This document shows positions 1 through 6,202 of a stretch of 28,138 bases of DNA, one piece after another. The notes beneath the pieces were generated by a model. The model was given only the letters and a program-made list of their open reading frames with translations. It was not told the origin of the DNA and ran no database searches. Numbering within the stretch: the stretch's first letter is position 1; each line of letters starts with the position of its first letter. Source of the DNA: CAXBPY01 sp003455275 (GTDB lineage: Bacteria > Bacteroidota > Bacteroidia > Chitinophagales > UBA10324); assembly GCA_963977675.1 (NCBI GenBank), contig CAXBPY010000041.1:1-28138 (forward strand), in the 5' to 3' direction. Both the position numbers and the translations under genes were made by a program.

Positions 1-965
1 AGCACATGCGTGAAGCTTAAGAAAAAGAGCCACTGCAATCCCACTGCATAGTCGTAGGCATACAAGGCAATTGACGCGAGCCACAAAACAATAATTGCAA
101 TGAACCGTGCGCGCGGAATATTGTGCCACTGAATCACTGAAGTTTTACTGAACCAGTTGAGATAGTGATAGAGATAAGCAAAACCAATGAAGCCCATGAT
201 GGCAAGTGCAAGCGGGCTTGAAAACAAAAATGAATTTACTCCATCGATAAATTTCTGATAGTCTACATCCGGGTGACCGAAGTCATGCAAACTGAATATA
301 TTCATGATATGGTAATTCAATGAAATAAATCCATCGGTGAAGGAGCCGTCATTTTTCAGATAACCATAACTGCTCTTTACATATTCAGTAGGAACATAGT
401 GACCATATGCTACCGGAAGGTAAAAGAAACTAATTGCAACTGCCGCAAATACACCCAGTGAAAGAATTCCGGAAAAACTTTTACTCTTTAGTGCTCCAAC
501 TAAAATGAAAAGCCCGGTGAAGATAAATACATGAATGAGGGTGGGCATAAATGCACCGAATACTGATTCGAAATATTGATTACCTACAAAGAGTTTACTG
601 ATCAAAGCAATTCCAATAATGGAGCCGATGCGCACCGCCACATTTTTTGAAAGAACAAAAACTAAAGAGCCAAAAAATGCAACAAAAATTATAACTGTGG
701 CAGCTCCATCGGGCAGATTGGGAACCATTTTGAAATTCGCTAATGTGATGATGACACCCGCGAGCAACAGAAATATCCAATCAAATTTTCCCTTGGTGAA
801 ATAATTCCGGTCGTGCAGCCAGCTGATTTCGGTGAGGTAGTGCGCAGGTCCGAGAAAAGCATAAGCGAAAAGAAAAGTTTCGAACGGGCGGAAGAAAGCG
901 CAAACACCTGCAATCAGCATGAGCAGAATGTTGATGTAATTAACTTGTGTGACGGTTAGTTTCAT
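1..965 (-). CDS. Polytopic membrane protein of unknown function, cut by the left edge
   Basis: An open frame runs from an ATG at 965-963 leftwards to the window edge with no stop, so about 321 residues are visible and the C-terminus is missing. The protein is strongly hydrophobic with roughly 8-9 membrane segments. The N-terminal part contains GPAHYLTEISWLHDRNYF (residues about 39-56: H42, E46, H51, R53). Further histidines lie in short polar loops (SLHDFGHPD, WFSKTSVIQWHN) and near the visible end (FLSFTHV). Scattered His/Glu at membrane boundaries recalls membrane metalloenzymes, but I cannot assign a family, so this is only a suggestion. The stop of the upstream same-strand gene lies about 107 bp away across a hairpin-forming spacer, so cotranscription is uncertain. 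Confidence that this is a real gene is high; its function is unknown. Confidence 0.8.
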   Translation of the reverse strand, partial: MKLTVTQVNYINILLMLIAGVCAFFRPFETFLFAYAFLGPAHYLTEISWLHDRNYFTKGKFDWIFLLLAGVIITLANFKMVPNLPDGAATVIIFVAFFGSLVFVLSKNVAVRIGSIIGIALISKLFVGNQYFESVFGAFMPTLIHVFIFTGLFILVGALKSKSFSGILSLGVFAAVAISFFYLPVAYGHYVPTEYVKSSYGYLKNDGSFTDGFISLNYHIMNIFSLHDFGHPDVDYQKFIDGVNSFLFSSPLALAIMGFIGFAYLYHYLNWFSKTSVIQWHNIPRARFIAIIVLWLASIALYAYDYAVGLQWLFFLSFTHV

Positions 966-1072
966 GGGGAGCGAAAATAATGTTGGGAGACCGAAGACCG
1001 AAGATTTGAAATTCCGCATCTCAAATCAGAATAAGAGAAGCTACTCTTCGGTCTTCCCATTTCTAACTTAAA
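966..1072. repeat. Intergenic inverted repeat (REP-like hairpin)
   Basis: The spacer between two minus-strand genes holds a 12-bp perfect inverted repeat: GAAGACCGAAGA at 993-1004 and its complement at 1045-1056. Inside it is a second inverted pair, GATTTGA (1003-1009) and TCAAATC (1021-1027). The left arm is itself a short direct repeat of GACCGAA. There is no T-tract on either side, so it is a poor intrinsic terminator. It could be a REP-like element or an mRNA-stabilising structure between cotranscribed genes. Confidence 0.55.
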
Positions 1073-2227
1073 CTACAACTGCAAACTCAGCATCGCAGAA
1101 ACATAATCGGCATTAACCAGGTGTGTGGTGAGAAAAATTCCGGCGCTCAGTTTCCTGCTTTCATTTTTTCCTGATTGAAAAATGTAATGTTGAAGTCCAA
1201 GTTTTTGATAGAAGGGATAACCACTTAGCGTAATAGTTCTGATTTGATAAAGGGCAGTGAAAGAAAATGAAATCACACCGAACTGAATTTCGTCTTCGAT
1301 GTAAGGAGCAAGTGAAATTGAATTCAACTTCCTGTGATCTCCAATTTCTTGCTCGCTTAGAAAAAAATAATTGGCCATGTTGTAAACAGATTCCAATCCA
1401 AAAGAAAATTTGTGCGGATGTTTTTTTGCATTCATTCCTAGGCTAAAATCATTCACCGCTTCCGGATACACCGGGCCATCCGGAATATAAATTTCGTTAA
1501 AACCTACGCCGGTTCTGAGTGTAAAAACCGGAAATATTTTTTTTTCGGGAAAAGTTAAAAAGGCAGGAATCGACTTTTGATTTCTGAAAAAATATTCAAC
1601 ACCAATATCAACGGTAGGAATATTGATTCCAAGATTGGGAAGCCGCACATCCCCGGTTGAAGAATGGGTGAAAGATGCACCGGCAACAATTAATAAACTC
1701 TTATTGGCCTGCATCCGAAAGTGAAATGCCACTGTCGAAGCATTGTTGACTGAAGATGCAATCACATTATTTGTTGGATTGGTCAGTGCATCATAATGTT
1801 TCGTGAGATAGGCAAGTCCAACACCGCCTTTAAACCAAAAAGAAATTTCTTCATTCCCAAAAATTTTCAATTGCATATTCGGAATGATGTAGAACTCATT
1901 ACCCAAAACTTTTTCATTTCCGAAAGAACAATATCCTACCGCAAGTCCGGCATATGGAAGTTGTTTCATGGTGCTGCGATAACGGTTGCTCATCCGCAGC
2001 CACATCAGATTCAATTCGCCTGAAAAAGAATTGTGTTCAATTGCCGGTTCGAAATGTGCAGTATGTTTCCAGATTTTACCGTATTTGAAAATTGGCTCTA
2101 AACCGAACTGTTGAGGAGGATAAATTTCGACAGACTGTGCATTGCATATGCAATGGCTTGCTGTGATTAGAAAAAAAATAATACTGCTGAATTTGAAAAC
2201 AGAAAAAAATTTTCCGGGAACCATCAT
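1073..2227 (-). CDS. PagL-like lipid A deacylase / acyloxyacyl hydrolase family beta-barrel
   Basis: A secreted protein of about 384 residues, probably an outer-membrane barrel that removes an acyl chain from lipid A. The preferred start is the ATG at 2227; the next codon is also ATG, and an in-frame ATG at 2266 would add 13 residues. From 2227 it begins with a signal peptide: basic start, hydrophobic core, then an AxA-like site before the mature QSVEIYPPQQ. The family signature is THSSTGDVRLPNLGIN (H201 counting from the 2266 start). From memory this aligns without gaps with the PagL active-site segment that carries His126, Ser128 and Glu140. His and Ser are conserved, but Asn stands at the Glu position. 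The C-terminal half has alternating amphipathic strands and ends SAMLSLQL. It shares a short spacer (about 54 bp) with the divergent gene at 2282. Family assignment is likely; enzymatic activity is not shown. Confidence 0.65.
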   Translation of the reverse strand: MMVPGKFFSVFKFSSIIFFLITASHCICNAQSVEIYPPQQFGLEPIFKYGKIWKHTAHFEPAIEHNSFSGELNLMWLRMSNRYRSTMKQLPYAGLAVGYCSFGNEKVLGNEFYIIPNMQLKIFGNEEISFWFKGGVGLAYLTKHYDALTNPTNNVIASSVNNASTVAFHFRMQANKSLLIVAGASFTHSSTGDVRLPNLGINIPTVDIGVEYFFRNQKSIPAFLTFPEKKIFPVFTLRTGVGFNEIYIPDGPVYPEAVNDFSLGMNAKKHPHKFSFGLESVYNMANYFFLSEQEIGDHRKLNSISLAPYIEDEIQFGVISFSFTALYQIRTITLSGYPFYQKLGLQHYIFQSGKNESRKLSAGIFLTTHLVNADYVSAMLSLQL

Positions 2228-2267
2228 TAACGAATGTATAAGAAAAATTGATTTTGCATTATTCATT

Positions 2268-2275
2268 TACTTTTG
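2268..2275 (+). promoter_or_regulatory. Candidate -7 element TACTTTTG
   Basis: A perfect match to the Bacteroidota -7 consensus TAnnTTTG ends six bases before the ATG at 2282. Only a weak -33 (ATTG at 2247-2250, spacer 17) is present. If used, the transcript would be nearly leaderless. In AT-rich spacers a chance match is quite possible. Confidence 0.35.
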
Positions 2276-2281
2276 ATTGAA

Positions 2282-3751
2282 ATGAAACTTCCGTCAGCCT
2301 TTTTATTTCTTCCTCTGTTTTTTATTTTCTGCGGAAAAGTTTCGTTTGCTCAACAATACTCCCTGTCTCTTCCGGAAAAATTACAATTGGGAGTAAACAA
2401 CTATGAAGTGCTGGGCGCAAACAGCGAGGGTGTGCTGGTTCTTAGTTCGGGTAAAACAATACGGAATATTTCGCTCTATGCGACCAATATGAAGCTTCAA
2501 TGGAAAAAAGGAATTAACCTGAAAGAATTTGGTATTGTGAATGTTCAGAAAATTTTTCTGATAGAAGATTCTGCACTTGTTTTTTATACAGTTCAATCGC
2601 GAGGCGTAACAATATTGAAAGCAGTGAAGGTGAATCAGAAATTTGAAGTAATGCGCACACCCTGCATTTTAGATACTTTGGGTAACACTACACTTATATC
2701 GGTTCCTTCACTCAGTTATGCATCTTCTTTTGGAAAAAAAAGAATCACTGCCTATTACGAAGATTTAAATAGTACTGATAAAAGAAAAATACACTGTATC
2801 TGCATTGATGATTTACCATCTCTTAAATGGAAAAATGAATTCCGGCCGCCGGAATTTGCAGAGCCACAGATAATTTCTGTTTTGCCTGATGATTCTTTGC
2901 GAACATGGATATTATTTGGCGAAAACCAGGTTAAGAATTTCAGAAATGATTTTCCGTTTAACAAATTCATGCTGATCACCTGCAGTGATTCTGGCAAAGC
3001 TGTTTTTCAATCCATAGTTGAAGAGTCAGGATATATTTTTTCTTCTGCTCTGATCAGGCAAGATAGAATGAATCGTCAGATTGTTGTGGCGGGCATGTTT
3101 TCAGATTCTCCGGGAAATGAATCAGATGGTGTTTTAGTTTCCCGCTTTAGTTATAACTCGGCGCTGTTGAGCAATAAGCTGTTAAAATTTTCAGATGAAT
3201 TTCTATCTGACCTGTGCGGAAATATTCCGCCTAAGCGCAATGATGGATTTTATTCCTTCTCTCCTTCTCAGATGATTTTAAAGCTTGATGGCGGAATAAT
3301 TTTTTTAGCTGAGTCTTACAATGTTTCTACCGAAAGTTATAACTCAGCCGGTTTTGGAAACTACGGCGTCACTTCTTCACTGACTGTAAACTTTTATCAT
3401 TATGATGATGTGATTGTTTTGAGTACCGATGCATCTGATTCTGTTCATTGGGAAAAAGTGCTTCACAAAAAACAACAGACCGAAGGTGATGGAGGATATT
3501 TTTCTTCTTTCTTTTTAACCGTTGCTCCAACCCAACTCATCTTAGTTTTCAATGATTTTTCCAGCGGAATGGCGGTGCTTTCATCGTTTTCAGTAGGGGC
3601 CGATGGAGCAGTGGACCGAAACGAAATTTTTAATGCTGATAAAAAAGGATTGTTGCCGGTTCCACAAAGCTGTAAACAAGTTTCGCCCAATGAAGTTATA
3701 ATGCCCAGTATTAAGAAGGGATATTTGCAATACATCAAAATAATTTTCTGA
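2282..3751 (+). CDS. Secreted protein of unknown function
   Basis: A 489-residue protein. The frame opens at a TTG at 2273, but the ATG at 2282 is preferred because it begins a clean signal peptide (MKLPSAFLFLPLFFIFCGKVSFA, cleaved before QQYS). The mature part is rich in short beta strands and polar turns (for example LGANSEGVLVLSSGKT and VLSTDASDSVHWEKVL), resembling a beta-propeller or repeated beta-sandwich protein. I see no catalytic motif, membrane segment or T9SS sorting domain, so it is probably periplasmic or attached to the envelope. The next gene begins about 6 bp after its stop, so the two are very likely cotranscribed. I do not recognise a named family. Confidence 0.75.
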   Translation: MKLPSAFLFLPLFFIFCGKVSFAQQYSLSLPEKLQLGVNNYEVLGANSEGVLVLSSGKTIRNISLYATNMKLQWKKGINLKEFGIVNVQKIFLIEDSALVFYTVQSRGVTILKAVKVNQKFEVMRTPCILDTLGNTTLISVPSLSYASSFGKKRITAYYEDLNSTDKRKIHCICIDDLPSLKWKNEFRPPEFAEPQIISVLPDDSLRTWILFGENQVKNFRNDFPFNKFMLITCSDSGKAVFQSIVEESGYIFSSALIRQDRMNRQIVVAGMFSDSPGNESDGVLVSRFSYNSALLSNKLLKFSDEFLSDLCGNIPPKRNDGFYSFSPSQMILKLDGGIIFLAESYNVSTESYNSAGFGNYGVTSSLTVNFYHYDDVIVLSTDASDSVHWEKVLHKKQQTEGDGGYFSSFFLTVAPTQLILVFNDFSSGMAVLSSFSVGADGAVDRNEIFNADKKGLLPVPQSCKQVSPNEVIMPSIKKGYLQYIKIIF

Positions 3752-3757
3752 TCAACC

Positions 3758-4762
3758 TTGTTGCGATTATTCCGCTCTAATCATCCGCTTGTTTCAATTT
3801 TGATCCTGCTTATTATAAGCGGGCTTCACCTTTTCACTTTCCTGAACCCGCAACTCAACGCCGTTGAATTTGCCAATCCGCTGAGTCATGCTCTTCTGTA
3901 TTTGTTATCGCTTTCTCCGCTTCCGCTTTCGGTGACTGAAAATATTTTCTCCATTCTTTTTGTATTTACCCAATCGATCTACTTCAACTATATTCTAACA
4001 AAACATAAAATGAATGAGCGCGGACAATTTATTCCTGCATTTATTTATGCCATTCTCTGCTGCATGTTCAGCGATTTCTTATTTCTGACTCCGGCTCTTG
4101 TTGCTAATCTTTTCCTTTTGATCGAAATTGATTTTCTTTTTTCAGTTTATAAAAAAGAACGAGCGAGCAGCGAAATTTTTGATCTGGGATTTTTTATATC
4201 CGTGAGTTCACTGATCTATTTTCCGTCTCTTGCATTTCTTATTTTTCTATTGGCCGGCATGCTCGTGCTGCGCCCGCTCCGGCTTTCAGAATGGATGATT
4301 CTGTTGGTAGGTGCGCTGATCCCCTATTTTCTTACTGCAGTTTATTATTTCTGGTTCGACCGCTTGACGGAATTCTCGAGTATTATCACTTTCCATAAAC
4401 TCATGAATGAAGAATTCAGTTTCGTAAACAATGCACAGGTTATCTTGATCACTTTTGTTGTGGGCCTTGCCCTGATCTGGAGTTTTGTTAAGATTCAATC
4501 CAATTATTTTAAAACTGTAGTTCAAATAAGAAATTACTTTGTAGTCATGATGCTCTTCTCCTTCCTCGGATTTCTGTCGGCATTCATGCAATCTTCTATC
4601 CAGCCTGAACATTTTATCTGGCTGATTATTCCTGTAGCAATGGCTATCAGTTATTCAGTTCAGTTTTTAAAAAAATATTGGCTCGCAGAAATTTTAAATT
4701 TGTCATTGCTTCTCCTGATCATTTACTTTCAATTCCAAAACCAGTTAAACTTTTTTGAATAA
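3758..4762 (+). CDS. DUF6427-like polytopic membrane protein
   Basis: An integral inner-membrane protein of 334 residues with about 9-10 hydrophobic helices along its whole length and short basic loops. Its opening (M)LRLFRSNHPLVSILILL resembles the Bacteroidota-restricted DUF6427 family, of unknown function. No ATG lies near the 5' end; the start is a TTG at 3758 or the adjacent TTG at 3761, and both keep the conserved N-terminus. It lies 6 bp after the preceding secreted protein and 28 bp before the DsbD-alpha protein, which suggests one transcription unit. The family name comes from recognition of the general pattern, so it is moderately certain; that it is a real membrane protein gene is secure. 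Confidence 0.7.
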   Translation: MLRLFRSNHPLVSILILLIISGLHLFTFLNPQLNAVEFANPLSHALLYLLSLSPLPLSVTENIFSILFVFTQSIYFNYILTKHKMNERGQFIPAFIYAILCCMFSDFLFLTPALVANLFLLIEIDFLFSVYKKERASSEIFDLGFFISVSSLIYFPSLAFLIFLLAGMLVLRPLRLSEWMILLVGALIPYFLTAVYYFWFDRLTEFSSIITFHKLMNEEFSFVNNAQVILITFVVGLALIWSFVKIQSNYFKTVVQIRNYFVVMMLFSFLGFLSAFMQSSIQPEHFIWLIIPVAMAISYSVQFLKKYWLAEILNLSLLLLIIYFQFQNQLNFFE

Positions 4763-4790
4763 TAATTTTCCATTCTAAAAATTTTTTCCA

Positions 4791-5249
4791 ATGAAACCTT
4801 TTCTTCTTGCAGCTATCCTTTCAATTTTCACCTTTCACTTTTCACATTCTCAAACACTTAATCCCACACATTGGAGCTACACTACTACTGATTTAGGGAA
4901 CGGCGAATTCGAAATTGATATCACTTGTATGCTCGATCCGGGATGGCATATTTTCTCAAAAGATTATACTGGTATTTCGGTGCCGGCATCTCTCTCTTTG
5001 GAAAAGAACGACAGCTATGAACCTGTTGGTGATATGACCGAAGTTGGAGAAAAAATTACGAAGGAAATTATGATTGGTGATGAAAAAGAAACTTCAGTTT
5101 ATTATGAAGGTAAAGTTGTGTTTGTTCAAAAAATAAAATTGCTTAAAAAAGAAGCGACAATCAAAGGAGGTATTGAATACATGACTTGCAAAGAAGTATG
5201 TGTGGCACCTGAAACTTTCGCATTTTCAATTGACCTTATCGCCAAATAG
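4791..5249 (+). CDS. Stand-alone DsbD-alpha (N-terminal DsbD domain) protein
   Basis: A 152-residue exported protein made only of the immunoglobulin-like alpha domain of DsbD, the periplasmic part that takes electrons from the membrane domain and passes them to partner proteins. The signal peptide is residues 1-20 (MKPFLLAAILSIFTFHFSHS). The conserved start WSYTTTDLGNGEFEIDI is followed by the GWHIFSKD motif and ends with a redox cysteine pair in MTCKEVCVAPE (C133, C137). It closely resembles the N-terminal domain of the DsbD encoded at 6203, sharing the block QKIKLLKK and the same layout, so the two look like duplicates separated by purQ. It lacks the membrane and thioredoxin domains, so it would need a partner such as the nearby DsbD. 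C-x3-C here compares with C-x4-C in the DsbD copy. Confidence 0.8.
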   Translation: MKPFLLAAILSIFTFHFSHSQTLNPTHWSYTTTDLGNGEFEIDITCMLDPGWHIFSKDYTGISVPASLSLEKNDSYEPVGDMTEVGEKITKEIMIGDEKETSVYYEGKVVFVQKIKLLKKEATIKGGIEYMTCKEVCVAPETFAFSIDLIAK

Positions 5250-5300
5250 CCGGCACCTGCAATTGTACCAGTATGGCTCATGACAATTTCGATTTGTATC

Positions 5301-5308
5301 TAAATTTG
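5301..5308 (+). promoter_or_regulatory. Candidate -7 element of purQ promoter (TAAATTTG)
   Basis: A perfect TAnnTTTG match lies 46 bp before the purQ ATG in the 105-bp spacer after the DsbD-alpha gene. No good -33 TTTG stands at the expected distance (CATG at 5279-5282). The spacer otherwise has no strong hairpin. Confidence 0.4.
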
Positions 5309-5354
5309 CAGCTTCATTATTCAATCTTATCAACCAATTAATTTTTCTCAATAA

Positions 5355-6089
5355 ATGAAATTTGGTGTTGTCATTTTTCCCGGATCCAACTGCGACCGCG
5401 ATGTGATTCATGTGCTCGAAAATGTTTTGCAACAAGAAGTAAAAATCCTGTGGCACAAAGACAAATCACTTGATGCATTTGATACAAATGATTGCATCCT
5501 ACTTCCCGGAGGATTTTCTTACGGAGATTATTTGCGCAGCGGAGCTATTGCCCGGTTCTCTCCTATCATGGAATCAGTAATTTCATTCGCGAACAGCGGC
5601 GGATATGTGTGGGGAATTTGCAATGGCTTTCAGATTTTGTGTGAAGCCGGATTACTGCCCGGCGTACTGATGCGCAACACGAATAGAAATTTTGTTTGTA
5701 AAAATCTTTTTATAAAACCGGAGCACAACGACACGGCGATTACTGCCAACCTCGATGTGAATCGCGCGTATAAAATTCCTATTGCTCATGCTGAAGGAAA
5801 TTTTTATGCAGATGAAAAAACGATGAAGCGCATTGAAGAAAACGGACAAATTCTTTTTCGCTACTGCGATGAAAATGGAAATGTGAATGATGCCGCAAAC
5901 CCGAATGGCTCACTGCTGAACATTGCCGGAATTACCAATGAAACAAAAAATGTTTTCGGAATGATGCCGCATCCTGAACGCTGCACTGAAGATGCTCTTG
6001 GAAATACAGATGGCATTGAACTCTTCCGCTCTCTTATTGCTTATGCTGCGAAAATGGAAGTGGATGTGATGGATGATTTGCTGCGTTAA
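5355..6089 (+). CDS. purQ: Phosphoribosylformylglycinamidine synthase, glutaminase subunit PurQ
   Basis: The class I glutamine amidotransferase subunit of FGAM synthase. It releases ammonia from glutamine, which PurL uses to convert FGAR to FGAM in step 4 of purine synthesis. The 244-residue length is normal for PurQ. It opens with KFGVVIFPGSNCDRD, has the oxyanion-region motif PGGFSYGDYLRSGAIA (51-66), the nucleophile C89 in WGICNGFQ, and the catalytic H206 and E208 in MMPHPER. A stand-alone PurQ implies a small-type PurL plus PurS elsewhere in the genome, not the large fused PurL. No other purine gene is nearby; it sits between two DsbD-alpha-containing genes, an unusual context that looks like insertion or rearrangement and not functional linkage. 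Confidence 0.97.
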   Translation: MKFGVVIFPGSNCDRDVIHVLENVLQQEVKILWHKDKSLDAFDTNDCILLPGGFSYGDYLRSGAIARFSPIMESVISFANSGGYVWGICNGFQILCEAGLLPGVLMRNTNRNFVCKNLFIKPEHNDTAITANLDVNRAYKIPIAHAEGNFYADEKTMKRIEENGQILFRYCDENGNVNDAANPNGSLLNIAGITNETKNVFGMMPHPERCTEDALGNTDGIELFRSLIAYAAKMEVDVMDDLLR

Positions 6090-6095
6090 CTTCGC

Positions 6096-6124
6096 GATGG
6101 ATGATGGGTGAAGGATGACCGATG
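6096..6124 (+). repeat. Degenerate GATG-type intergenic repeat
   Basis: Just after the purQ stop, the spacer is built of imperfect direct copies of a GATG/GGATGA unit (GATGGATGATGGGTGAAGG followed by ATGACCGATG). Further on, AAAGTATAAA occurs twice (about 6126-6135 and 6147-6156). The low-complexity make-up suggests slipped-strand expansion of intergenic DNA; no function is evident. Confidence 0.4.
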
Positions 6125-6202
6125 AAAAGTATAAATGATAAATTGGAAAGTATAAACTCCATGAACTCCGTGCGAAATAATTTTAACTCTGAATTTTTCT
6201 CA

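Noticed and set aside
2273..2281. TTG start at 2273 for the secreted protein
   Set aside because: An ATG three codons later starts a textbook signal peptide, and the TTG lies inside the candidate -7 element.
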